This document shows positions 52,628 to 60,934 of a stretch of DNA of 64,000 nucleotides, piece by piece. Made by a program: the position numbers and the translations under genes. Source of the DNA: Bacteroidales bacterium (GTDB taxonomy: Bacteria > Bacteroidota > Bacteroidia > Bacteroidales > Muribaculaceae); NCBI GenBank assembly GCA_015060975.1, contig SUXI01000009.1, positions 61,794 through 125,793 on the forward strand, read 5' to 3'. Position 1 is the stretch's first letter. Each line of letters starts with the position of its first letter. The notes under the pieces are model-generated. The model ran no database searches and was not told the DNA's origin. It saw only the letters and a program-made list of their open reading frames with translations.

Positions 52628-54121
52628 TTAGGCAAATTTAGACCAGTCGGTATTGCGCATATCACCCGATGCGGCAAACTCGGTGTGGAATGCGAGTGCA
52701 GCATTAAGAGTGTGAGGAGTTTGTCCGCCTTTACCCATCTTAACATAATCCCAAAGGAGTTGTTTATAATCGGGGTGAGCGCAATTCTCGATAACAGCTT
52801 CGGCTCGTTGTACAGGGTCTTTGCCACGAAGATCGGCAATACCTTGGTCGGTGATAAGCACGTCAACAGAGTGCTCGCTGTGGTCGAGGTGAGAAACCAT
52901 AGGCACCACATTACTAATCAATCCGCCTTTAGTTACAGAAGGGCAGCTGAACACAGAAAGATAAGCATTGCGTGTAAAGTCACCCGAGCCACCAATACCA
53001 TTCATCATCTTAGTGCCAAGCACATGAGTTGAGTTAATGTTACCAAAAATGTCGGCTTCGAGAGCAGTGTTCATTGTTATAAGACCGAGACGACGCACAA
53101 TTTCGGGATTGTTTGATATTTCACCCGGGCGAAGGATAATCTTATCTTGGAAAAATTGCATATTATTGAACACACGATCCATTGCATCGTCAGAGAATGT
53201 TAATGAACAAGTACTTGCAAATTTACATTTACCCATTTCCATCAAGTCAACTACTGAATCTTGGATTACCTCGGTGTACATCTCGAATTGAGGTATTTCT
53301 TTGCTTTCACCAAGTCCATGAAGCACAGCATTAGCCACATTTCCTACACCCGATTGCATTGGGAGGAATTCTTTTGGAATACGTCCGGCACGCAATTCGG
53401 CAAGAAGAAAATTACACACATTCGCACCAATTTGCATTGTGACAGCATCAAGCTCGGCAAATCCTTTCACGCCGTCTTTAGCCGAAGACTTAACCACACC
53501 TATAATTTTAGACGGATCTACCTTTAAAATCGGAGTGCCAATGCGGTCGCTCGCTTTATATATAGGAATTTCGCGACGATAAGGAGGGTCTAATGGAAGA
53601 TACAAGTCGTGCAATCCACGCAAAGTTTTTGGAAGAGCGTCATTAAGTTCCACGATAATTTTATCGGCCATCGCGGCAATTGTTGGCGAAATACCCACAC
53701 CTGTTCCCAATACTATTTCACCTTCTTCGTTAATATCGGTAGCCTCTATAATAGCCACATTTAGTTTACCAAACACACCATAACGCATTTTTTGCGCCAA
53801 TTCAGAAAGATGCAAATCAAAATAGTGCGCATCGTGAACATTCAACCGTTTACGAAGGTCGGCATTACTTTGATAAGGTGTACGCATATTTATTGCATTG
53901 GCACGAGCAAGAGCGCCATCAACATGGTCGTTGGTTGATGCTCCGGTAAACATATTAACCTTAAACTCACGTCCTGCTTCATGTTCTTTTATCGCTTTTT
54001 CAGCAAGTGCCTCAGTGACAACCTTAGGAGTACCTGATGCCGTGAATCCTGAAAAGCCTATACTGTCACCATTTTTAATTTGCTCGGCTGCCTCTTGTGC
54101 CGAAATAAAATTCAATGCCAT
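52628..54121 (-). CDS. Acetyl-CoA hydrolase/succinate CoA-transferase family enzyme
   Basis: This 497-aa family I CoA-transferase has GFTASGTPK near the start, TEVIQDS with the likely CoA-accepting glutamate E284, and MNTALEADIFGNINS near 350. Close relatives move CoA between succinyl-CoA and acetate or propionate, which fits the acetate/succinate/propionate fermentation of Bacteroidales. The cytosolic location and normal length give no hint of change. It is transcribed away from the 111-aa membrane protein gene upstream (30 bp gap, same strand), with which it may be cotranscribed. Confidence 0.93.
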   Translation of the reverse strand: MALNFISAQEAAEQIKNGDSIGFSGFTASGTPKVVTEALAEKAIKEHEAGREFKVNMFTGASTNDHVDGALARANAINMRTPYQSNADLRKRLNVHDAHYFDLHLSELAQKMRYGVFGKLNVAIIEATDINEEGEIVLGTGVGISPTIAAMADKIIVELNDALPKTLRGLHDLYLPLDPPYRREIPIYKASDRIGTPILKVDPSKIIGVVKSSAKDGVKGFAELDAVTMQIGANVCNFLLAELRAGRIPKEFLPMQSGVGNVANAVLHGLGESKEIPQFEMYTEVIQDSVVDLMEMGKCKFASTCSLTFSDDAMDRVFNNMQFFQDKIILRPGEISNNPEIVRRLGLITMNTALEADIFGNINSTHVLGTKMMNGIGGSGDFTRNAYLSVFSCPSVTKGGLISNVVPMVSHLDHSEHSVDVLITDQGIADLRGKDPVQRAEAVIENCAHPDYKQLLWDYVKMGKGGQTPHTLNAALAFHTEFAASGDMRNTDWSKFA

Positions 54122-54151
54122 TTTTGAAAAATGATTTAATGAATGTTTATA

Positions 54152-54487
54152 TTAAAATTTTCTTTTTAAAATTTCGCTATCAATTAATGCTCTGCGCCAA
54201 CGTTCCACATCTTGTGCTTGAGATTCGCCCATTGTTGTACGTTCAGATGCCGTTTCCAACGAATGTTCAAGAGTTGTATTAATATTCCCTTCATCTTTAC
54301 TAAAGTCATATTGTTTTTGAGCATCATGAACAAAACCTTCATAGATTGGAGGTTCAGGAATTGGAGCTGTTGAAGGTGCTTGTGGAATTACTCGCTTGGT
54401 ATCTGTGCTATTAAATGCGACCTTAATAATCGCTTTAATAACATAAAAGACCACAATAATAACAATTATTATTACTTTAAATTCCAT
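54152..54487 (-). CDS. Small single-pass membrane protein of unknown function
   Basis: This 111-aa protein has one N-terminal membrane helix (residues 4-23) and a soluble C-terminal part with a proline-rich linker (PSTAPIPEPPIYEG) and a helical end (DVERWRRALIDSEIL). The reading frame has its own -7 box (54507-54514) 20 bp upstream. It is 30 bp before the CoA-transferase start. I do not recognise a family. Confidence 0.7.
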   Translation of the reverse strand: MEFKVIIIVIIVVFYVIKAIIKVAFNSTDTKRVIPQAPSTAPIPEPPIYEGFVHDAQKQYDFSKDEGNINTTLEHSLETASERTTMGESQAQDVERWRRALIDSEILKRKF

Positions 54488-54496
54488 GCTTTTTAC

Positions 54497-54514
54497 TAAT
54501 TTTGCACAAAATTA
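54497..54514. promoter_or_regulatory. Facing -7 boxes between the 111-aa gene and miaB
   Basis: TAATTTTG on the plus strand (54497-54504) and TAATTTTG on the minus strand (54507-54514) point toward each other, two bases apart. The minus one fits the 111-aa gene. The plus one could serve miaB with a leader of about 80 nt. RNA polymerase could not occupy both at once. Confidence 0.45.
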
Positions 54515-54593
54515 GGCAATTATCCTATTAAATACAAAGAAAAATCTCGTTTTCTTTTTATTAAATAGTTGACATTGTTTGCTTTTATTTTTA

Positions 54594-55970
54594 ATGACTA
54601 AAATCGAAAACAAGAATAAACAACATAAAATGAACGTTGATAAAAAACTATATATCGAGACATACGGTTGTCAAATGAATGTTGCCGATAGTGAAGTTGT
54701 TGCTTCAATTATGGGTATGGCAGGTTATGAAATGACCCAAAACATCGAAGATGCCGATGCTATATTACTTAACACTTGTTCGATTAGAGACAACGCCGAG
54801 CAAAAAATCATATCTCGCCTTTCTTTTCTTGCGTCATTACGTCGAAAACATAAAACCAAAAAATTTATTATTGGAGTTATAGGTTGCATGGCTGAAAGAG
54901 TTAAAGATAATTTGATTAACAACCATGGAGTGGATTTAGTTGCCGGACCTGATTCATATCTTGACCTACCAAATCTATTTGCCTCGGTTGAAGCCGGTGA
55001 AAAAGCCATAAACATAAAATTGAGCACTACTGAAACCTATCGCGACATAATCCCTAAACGCATTGGAGGCAACAATATAAGCGGATATATAAGTATAATG
55101 CGAGGATGTAATAATTTTTGTTCATATTGCATTGTTCCCTACACTCGAGGTCGTGAACGTAGTCGTGAAGCTCAAAGTATTCTCAATGAGCTTGCCGACC
55201 TTCGCTCTAAAGGGTTCAAGGAAGTGACTCTGCTTGGACAAAACGTAAACAGTTATAGTTACGAAGACGCAAATGGTAACATTACAAATTTCGCATCGCT
55301 TTTGGCAATGGTTGCTGAAGCCGCTCCCGATATGAGAGTACGCTTCACAACTTCTCACCCCAAAGATATGAGCAACGAGATTATAGCCACAATAGCTAAA
55401 TATCCAAATGTGTGCAATCACATTCACCTACCGGTACAATCGGGGAGCAACTCTGTACTTAAAGACATGAATCGTAGATATACCCGAGAGTGGTATCTCG
55501 ATCGCATTGCAGCTATTCGCCATGCGATACCCGATTGTGGAATATCAACCGATATGTTCACCGGATTTCACAATGAAAGCGAAGAAGATTTTGAATTGAC
55601 TCTTAGCCTTATGCGTGAAGTTGGGTTTGATGCAGCGTTTATGTTTAAATACTCTGAACGCCCCGGCACAATGGCATCAAAACACATGCCCGACAATGTA
55701 CCCGAAGACGTTAAAATCGACCGGTTGAACCGCATGATTGCCCTTCAAAACGAACTATCCCTTGAGTCAAACCGCAAAGACATAGGCAAAACATTTGACG
55801 TACTTGTTGAAGGGGTTTCAAAACGTAGCAAGGAGCAATTTGTTGGGCGTACTCAACAAAACAAAACATGCGTGTTCCCTCGTGGCAACTATCGTGTGGG
55901 CGATATTGTCAATGTGCGTGTGCTTGATGTATCGTCAGCCACACTCATCTGCAAATTAATTGAGAATTGA
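54594..55970 (+). CDS. miaB: tRNA-2-methylthio-N6-dimethylallyladenosine synthase
   Basis: This protein of about 458 aa adds the 2-methylthio group to i6A37 of tRNAs. It has the UPF0004 domain with cysteines in TYGCQMN, NTCSIRD and IGCMAER. A radical-SAM cluster CNNFCSYC follows, and a C-terminal TRAM domain. The frame opens at a TTG (54579), but ATG 54594 (MTKIENKN) or ATG 54630 (MNVDKKLYIETYG) are more likely; 54594 is chosen. The last codons (LIEN and stop) lie inside an AT-rich dispersed repeat also seen before ahpF. Confidence 0.93.
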   Translation: MTKIENKNKQHKMNVDKKLYIETYGCQMNVADSEVVASIMGMAGYEMTQNIEDADAILLNTCSIRDNAEQKIISRLSFLASLRRKHKTKKFIIGVIGCMAERVKDNLINNHGVDLVAGPDSYLDLPNLFASVEAGEKAINIKLSTTETYRDIIPKRIGGNNISGYISIMRGCNNFCSYCIVPYTRGRERSREAQSILNELADLRSKGFKEVTLLGQNVNSYSYEDANGNITNFASLLAMVAEAAPDMRVRFTTSHPKDMSNEIIATIAKYPNVCNHIHLPVQSGSNSVLKDMNRRYTREWYLDRIAAIRHAIPDCGISTDMFTGFHNESEEDFELTLSLMREVGFDAAFMFKYSERPGTMASKHMPDNVPEDVKIDRLNRMIALQNELSLESNRKDIGKTFDVLVEGVSKRSKEQFVGRTQQNKTCVFPRGNYRVGDIVNVRVLDVSSATLICKLIEN

Positions 55971-55984
55971 AAGTTGAGAATTTT
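55959..55984 (+). repeat. AT-rich TTGAGAATTGA-type repeat overlapping the miaB stop
   Basis: AATTGAGAATTGAAAGTTGA and the following GAATTTT form a run of heptad-like units. The complement of 32612-32645 contains the same pattern. It covers the miaB stop codon and lies 25 bp before the MFS gene. Confidence 0.55.
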
Positions 55985-56009
55985 CCAAGATAATTATGCA
56001 TTATAAATT

Positions 56010-57185
56010 ATGAAAGATGTGCTATGGAATAGAAATTACATAGCAGTGTGTGCAGCCAACTTTCTACTCTTTTTTGCATTCTACTTGTTGTTACCGATGC
56101 TACCGCTATATCTGCGCGACACTTTTTGTGCCGATAAGCAATTGATAGGCATAATACTATCGGGCTACACAATCACCGCCTTATTGATTCGACCATTTGG
56201 AGGTTTTATCGTTGATAGTTTCCCTCGAAAACGCGTGCTTCTAATTTGCTATTTCCTATTTTTTATTTTCTTCGCCGGATATATCGTTGCCGGCACAATT
56301 TTATTGTTTGCCATTATTCGTAGTATGCATGGTTTTGCATTTGGTGCCGTTACGGTCGCCAATAGCACCATGGCTATCGATGTACTACCATCCTCTCGTC
56401 GCAATGAAGGAATTGGATATTATGGAGTGAGCAACAACCTTGCAATGGCAATAGGTCCGTCAATTTCAATGTACCTATATGACCACCATGTAAATGCCGA
56501 TGTGATATTTACTATATCGCTTGTGGCAGCAGCCATTGGATTACTTTGCAACGCTTCGGTTAAAGCGCCTGCCAAGGAACAATATAAAGGGAAACAGACG
56601 ATATCACTTGATAGATTTATACTCACCAATGCCACTCCCGAGGCTCTGATGGTTATATTTTTCTCATTCTCATACGGAATCCTCTCAACATATCTTGCCA
56701 TATATGGCAAAGACGAAGTTGGTATTGAGGGTGGTAGTGGATTATTCTTCACACTACTTGCAATAGGACTTATCTCGGCTCGTATATTCTCGGCTCAATG
56801 GGTAAAACGCGGACAGTTAACACTTAATATAGGTGTAGGGATGGTTATAACAATAATTGGATTCTCATTATTCACATTTTGGTGCAACACCTTAGGATTC
56901 TACCTTTCCGCCCTTGTGCTTGGCGCAGGATATGGAGCTATGTGCCCCTCTTTCCAAGCTGTATTCATTAATCTTGCTCACAATAACCGCCGTGGCACAG
57001 CCAACTCTACCTATCTCACTTCATGGGATTTAGGTTTAGGAATAGGAGTGCTAATTGGTGGAGCCATTGCCGAGCAATGGTCCTACCACACCGCCTATAT
57101 CGTTGCCGTAGCCGTATGCTTCATCGGAGCTATTACATTCTTTCACTACACCGCTTCACATTTTAACAAGAATAAATTAAGATAA
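56010..57185 (+). CDS. Major facilitator superfamily exporter
   Basis: This 391-aa inner-membrane protein has 12 predicted helices in two halves and the MFS loop motif between helices 2 and 3 (RPFGGFIVDSFPRKRVLL). The helix 4-5 region (GFAFGAVTVANSTMAIDV, and then GPSISMYLYD) fits drug-efflux or sugar-efflux DHA1 members. The substrate is not predictable. It is 39 bp after miaB and may be cotranscribed. A terminator follows. Confidence 0.9.
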   Translation: MKDVLWNRNYIAVCAANFLLFFAFYLLLPMLPLYLRDTFCADKQLIGIILSGYTITALLIRPFGGFIVDSFPRKRVLLICYFLFFIFFAGYIVAGTILLFAIIRSMHGFAFGAVTVANSTMAIDVLPSSRRNEGIGYYGVSNNLAMAIGPSISMYLYDHHVNADVIFTISLVAAAIGLLCNASVKAPAKEQYKGKQTISLDRFILTNATPEALMVIFFSFSYGILSTYLAIYGKDEVGIEGGSGLFFTLLAIGLISARIFSAQWVKRGQLTLNIGVGMVITIIGFSLFTFWCNTLGFYLSALVLGAGYGAMCPSFQAVFINLAHNNRRGTANSTYLTSWDLGLGIGVLIGGAIAEQWSYHTAYIVAVAVCFIGAITFFHYTASHFNKNKLR

Positions 57186-57190
57186 AAAAC

Positions 57191-57218
57191 GGCAAGAATG
57201 AATAAAATCACTCTTGCC
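57191..57218. terminator. Terminator between the MFS gene and argC
   Basis: GGCAAGA (57191-57197) pairs with TCTTGCC (57212-57218), with a possible inner TGA/TCA and A/T flanks. It separates the converging MFS gene and arginine operon. Confidence 0.75.
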
Positions 57219-57250
57219 TTAAATAATCATCCAATATTATATTTTATATA

Positions 57251-58222
57251 CTAAAATGCCGATGGTTTGAGTCGTAGCCCTACACGTTCATGAAGACCGA
57301 AGAGGAGGTTCATGTTGTGTACTGCTTGACCCGATGCTCCTTTCACAAGGTTATCGATTACCGAAGTGATAAGCAATTTGCCATCTACTTTTTCAAGGTG
57401 AAGAATACATTTGTTGGTGTTTACCACATCTTTCAAGTCGGGAGCCTTGTCGGTCACGAATGTAAAGTTGTGGTCTTCGTAATATTCTTCATATAGTTTC
57501 TTTATTTCATCAAGTTCAATAGGACAATCCATATACACGATAGCCATGATGCCACGAGAGAAGCAACCACGCACCGGAATGAAATTGATATCGGCGTTAA
57601 AACTATTTTGCAATGATTTGAGCGATTGTTTTATCTCGGCAAGGTGTTGATGCTTAAATGGCTTGTAAATCGACACGTTGTCATTGCGCCATGAGAAATG
57701 TGATGTAGCCGAAGGTTTCACACCGGCACCGGTAGAACCGGTAATGGCTGTAACATGAATATCACTATTGAGCATTAAATTTTTAGCCAATGGGAGGAGT
57801 GCCAATTGAATAGCAGTAGCAAAACAACCGGGATTTGCCACACGAGTAGCACCACGCACGATGCGTTTGCGATTTAATTCGGGCAACCCATACACAAATT
57901 CGTGGCTACCATCTTCAATACGATAATCGGTTGAAAGGTCAATGATGCGAAGTTCTTGAGGCACTTCGTGACTTTCCATAAACTTGCGAGTTTCGCCATG
58001 AGGAGTGCAGCAGAAAAGCACATCGATTTCTTCCCAAGGAGTTTGGTCGGTAAACACCAAATCGGTTTCACCAATCAACCCTTGATGCACATTTGCCACT
58101 TTATTTCCGGCATTACTGCTGCTGTTAACCCATTTAATTTCAACATCGGGGTGATTCAACAACAAGCGAAGCAATTCACCCGCTGTGTAACCTGCACCAC
58201 CTATTATTCCGGCTTTTATCAT
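57251..58222 (-). CDS. argC: N-acyl-gamma-glutamyl-phosphate reductase
   Basis: This 323-aa NADPH enzyme performs the third step of ornithine/arginine synthesis. It has the Rossmann start AGIIGGAGYTAGELLRLL (4-21), catalytic Cys133 in ANPGCFATA, and the GAGVKPSA segment. In Bacteroidetes the intermediates are thought to be N-succinylated rather than N-acetylated, so the substrate may be the succinyl form. It is the last gene of the unit visible here, 15 bp after pspC. argD is not in the window on this side. Confidence 0.95.
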   Translation of the reverse strand: MIKAGIIGGAGYTAGELLRLLLNHPDVEIKWVNSSSNAGNKVANVHQGLIGETDLVFTDQTPWEEIDVLFCCTPHGETRKFMESHEVPQELRIIDLSTDYRIEDGSHEFVYGLPELNRKRIVRGATRVANPGCFATAIQLALLPLAKNLMLNSDIHVTAITGSTGAGVKPSATSHFSWRNDNVSIYKPFKHQHLAEIKQSLKSLQNSFNADINFIPVRGCFSRGIMAIVYMDCPIELDEIKKLYEEYYEDHNFTFVTDKAPDLKDVVNTNKCILHLEKVDGKLLITSVIDNLVKGASGQAVHNMNLLFGLHERVGLRLKPSAF

Positions 58223-58237
58223 TTTGCTTTATTAATC

Positions 58238-58426
58238 TTATTTTTGTGGCATTATAATTAATAATATGATATAAGCCAATACTCCGGCAAAAGCTGTAAA
58301 TAGGCTTAACAACACATATACAACACGCACTAATGTCACATCAAGACCAAAATATTCAGCAAGACCACCACACACACCGGCAATCATTTTTTTGTCATTT
58401 GAACGATATAATTTCTTTTCACTCAT
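58238..58426 (-). CDS. PspC domain protein
   Basis: This 62-aa protein consists of a PspC domain only: KLYRSNDKKMIAGVCGGLAEYFGLD, then VRVVYVLLSLFTAFAGVLAYIILLIIM, which forms the membrane helices. In enterobacteria PspC senses membrane damage, but small PspC proteins of other phyla have no known partner. It lies inside the arginine operon, 11 bp after argG and 15 bp before argC, so it is probably cotranscribed with unrelated genes. Confidence 0.9.
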   Translation of the reverse strand: MSEKKLYRSNDKKMIAGVCGGLAEYFGLDVTLVRVVYVLLSLFTAFAGVLAYIILLIIMPQK

Positions 58427-58437
58427 AATATATTGTT

Positions 58438-59640
58438 TTAAATTTGTTCATCATTATGGTTGGCATAATATGCTCTAAGTGCGGTAGCCGATACTTTTAT
58501 AAAGCCTTTAGCATCATCGGCTGTCCAACCCTTTTGAGTTTCACCATATTCGCCAAATTTATTTTTCACCAAGTCGTCTTTACTTTCCACACCTACGGTA
58601 GAGAATCCGAGAGGACGGAGTTCAAGAATAGCAGTACCATTCACATTGCGTTGAGAGTTTTCGAGCATGGCTTCGATGTCGCGCATCACCGGTTCGAGAT
58701 ATTGGCTTTCGTGGAGGAACATTCCATACCATGTTGCCACTTGATCTTTCCAGTATTGCTGCCATTTACTCAATGTATATTTTTCGAGGAAACGGTGAGC
58801 TCCGATGATAAGCATAGGAGCGGCAGCCTCAAAGCCCACACGACCCTTGATGCCGATGATAGTGTCGCCCACATGCATGTCGCGACCCACGCCATATGCC
58901 GCACCGATTTCTTCAACCTTTTGAATTGCTTCGATTGGGTCATCGTAACGCACATCGTTTACGGCTTTCAATTCGCCTTTTTCAAATGTGAGACGAAGTT
59001 GTTCGGATCCTTCTTTTTCGCAATGTTTGAGATATGCACTTTCGGGAAGACCTTGTGCCGAATCGAGAATTTCACCACCACATATAGAAGTACCCCAAAG
59101 ACCTACATTGTAGCTGTATTTGAGTTTTGTAAAATCGGCAGCAAAACCGTTTTTATTGAGGTAGTCGATTTCTTCTTGACGAGAAAGATTGTTATCGCGA
59201 GTGAGTGTGATGATTTCCACACCGGGAGCCATCACAAGGAATGTCATGTCAAAACGTATTTGGTCGTTGCCGGCACCGGTTGAGCCGTGAGCGATAGCGT
59301 CGGCACCAATCTCGTTTGCATAACGAGCAATCGCAATGGCTTGGAAAATGCGTTCAGAACTTACCGAGATGGGATAAGTACCATTACGCAACACATTACC
59401 ATAAACCATATATTTAAGACTCTTTTCGTAATACTCGCGAGTTACATCAAGAGTTACATATTTTGTAGCACCTAGTTTATAAGCATTTGCTTCATTAGTG
59501 GCAAGTTGTTCAGGGCTGAAACCACCGGTATTTGCACATGCGGCATATACTTCATAACCCATTTCTTTTGCAAGATACATCACAGTGTAAGAGGTGTCGA
59601 GACCTCCACTAAATGCAACTACTACTTTTTTCTTTCCCAT
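58438..59640 (-). CDS. argG: Argininosuccinate synthase
   Basis: This 400-aa enzyme joins citrulline and aspartate using ATP. The PP-loop SGGLDTS lies at residues 11-17. The STGAGNDQIRFD motif and the GFEAAAPM segment are as in bacterial ArgG. The length is typical. It is 28 bp after the GNAT gene. Arginine end-product control by the argR gene at the front of the same unit is expected. Confidence 0.96.
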   Translation of the reverse strand: MGKKKVVVAFSGGLDTSYTVMYLAKEMGYEVYAACANTGGFSPEQLATNEANAYKLGATKYVTLDVTREYYEKSLKYMVYGNVLRNGTYPISVSSERIFQAIAIARYANEIGADAIAHGSTGAGNDQIRFDMTFLVMAPGVEIITLTRDNNLSRQEEIDYLNKNGFAADFTKLKYSYNVGLWGTSICGGEILDSAQGLPESAYLKHCEKEGSEQLRLTFEKGELKAVNDVRYDDPIEAIQKVEEIGAAYGVGRDMHVGDTIIGIKGRVGFEAAAPMLIIGAHRFLEKYTLSKWQQYWKDQVATWYGMFLHESQYLEPVMRDIEAMLENSQRNVNGTAILELRPLGFSTVGVESKDDLVKNKFGEYGETQKGWTADDAKGFIKVSATALRAYYANHNDEQI

Positions 59641-59668
59641 TTTTATTTTTGTTTTCTATATTATTCAA

Positions 59669-60259
59669 TTAATCTTCGCAATCAATATCAGAGTTAAGAC
59701 TATATCGATGATATTGTGTTTCTTTTGGGTCATACAACAATCCTACACATAGACATTTGTGTCCTCCATTACGTTGAAGGATATCGAAATTTACACAACT
59801 TTCACAACCTTTCCAAAATGCGGGGTCGGTAGTGAGTTGATCAAATGTCACAGGACGATAACCCAATTCAAAATTCATTTTCATCACTGCCGCACCGGTA
59901 GTCAATGAGAATATTTTTGCATCGGGATACATTTCGCGTGAAAGTTTGAAGATGCGACGTTTGATGCGTGTAGCAAGCCCTAACCCACGAAATTTGTCGG
60001 CAACAATAAGCCCCGAATTGGCGACAAACTCTTTATTACTCCAACTTTCGATATAACTAAATCCGGCAAACTCTCCATTACATAAAGCAACAACGGCTTT
60101 GCGTTCAAGCATTTTTTGTTTCACATATTCAGGAGAACGTTTTGCTATACCGGTGCCACGCACTTTGGCTGCACGATTAATAGTGTCGAGAATTTCATCG
60201 ACATATTTCACATGTTCTTCCGAAGCGACTACAACATCAATTTTATTTGAGCCTTCCAT
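59669..60259 (-). CDS. GNAT acyltransferase of the arginine operon, with a four-cysteine tail
   Basis: This 196-aa GNAT-fold protein has the acyl-CoA loop in DKFRGLGLATRIKRR (89-102). It lies between argR and argG, as I recall in other Bacteroidales. It may supply the first step, N-acylation (probably succinylation) of glutamate, since no argA or argJ is visible; this is inference. The C-terminal part has C152 and C155 (GCESC) and C169 and C171 (KCLC), a possible metal site outside the GNAT fold. Confidence 0.82.
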   Translation of the reverse strand: MEGSNKIDVVVASEEHVKYVDEILDTINRAAKVRGTGIAKRSPEYVKQKMLERKAVVALCNGEFAGFSYIESWSNKEFVANSGLIVADKFRGLGLATRIKRRIFKLSREMYPDAKIFSLTTGAAVMKMNFELGYRPVTFDQLTTDPAFWKGCESCVNFDILQRNGGHKCLCVGLLYDPKETQYHRYSLNSDIDCED

Positions 60260-60299
60260 TTATTCAAATATATACTATATAATTTTATATTTTAAAAAA

Positions 60300-60830
60300 T
60301 CACTCCTCGGCAACTTCTTTCCCGAGAAACTGAATCTTTGCAGCTTCTAACACCGATTGAGGTAAAAATGATTGAAAAAGATCATATAAATCTCTGCGAC
60401 TTGATGTTTCGTTTACTACTGCAAACACAGTATCAGCACCAGGAATCGTACCTAAAATATGGTGAGATTCAAGCATATCCAAATCATAAGCCAATCCACT
60501 TGCATAGCCATTGCGGGTTTTTATAACAACCAAATTGCCCGATAGACTCAATGATAATGCGGCAGGATGCAACGATGATTGCACTGTGTTTTGAGATTTG
60601 GCAAATGGTTCATTACTCATGCGTTGCGCATCAGCAATAATATATCGATAGCCACCCATATCAGTAGCTATCTTAGTGGTACGCAACATTTTTAAATCGC
60701 GCGATAATGTAGCTTGAGTCACAATATATCCACGTATAGCCAATTGTTTTGACAATTCCTCTTGGCTACCTATACAATTGTGTGATAAAATGTCAACTAT
60801 TACCGGCAAACGAGATTTTCTCTTTTTCAT
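60300..60830 (-). CDS. argR: Arginine repressor ArgR
   Basis: This 176-aa protein has a winged-helix N-terminal domain (SQEELSKQLAIRGYIVTQATLSRDLKML, with the SRD recognition motif). The C-terminal oligomer domain binds arginine: LVVIKTRNGYASGLAYDLD, then GTIPGADTVFAV with the Asp pair region. It heads the argR-GNAT-argG-pspC-argC unit and probably controls it. It is slightly longer than typical ArgR (about 150-160). Confidence 0.93.
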   Translation of the reverse strand: MKKRKSRLPVIVDILSHNCIGSQEELSKQLAIRGYIVTQATLSRDLKMLRTTKIATDMGGYRYIIADAQRMSNEPFAKSQNTVQSSLHPAALSLSLSGNLVVIKTRNGYASGLAYDLDMLESHHILGTIPGADTVFAVVNETSSRRDLYDLFQSFLPQSVLEAAKIQFLGKEVAEE

Positions 60831-60853
60831 AATAACAACTGTTCATTTCTATG

Positions 60854-60861
60854 CAAAGATA
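60854..60861 (-). promoter_or_regulatory. -7 box of the argR operon
   Basis: TATCTTTG followed by CA on the minus strand, 23 bp before the argR start. The 70 bp upstream are very A+T-rich and contain CATAAA-type repeats that could be ArgR boxes, but no site is convincing. Confidence 0.6.
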
Positions 60862-60934
60862 CGACTAAAAGCTGAATAAACATAAAAATCGCATAAATAT
60901 TTAATCTGATATGCAATAATTCCAATATTTATAC

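Noticed and set aside
58444..59283. 279-aa open frame on the plus strand
   Set aside because: It lies wholly antisense to argG, whose motifs are complete; the frame is a by-product of codon use.
60862..60930. ArgR operator boxes upstream of argR
   Set aside because: The region is A+T-rich with CATAAA repeats, but no pair of sites matched a box well enough.
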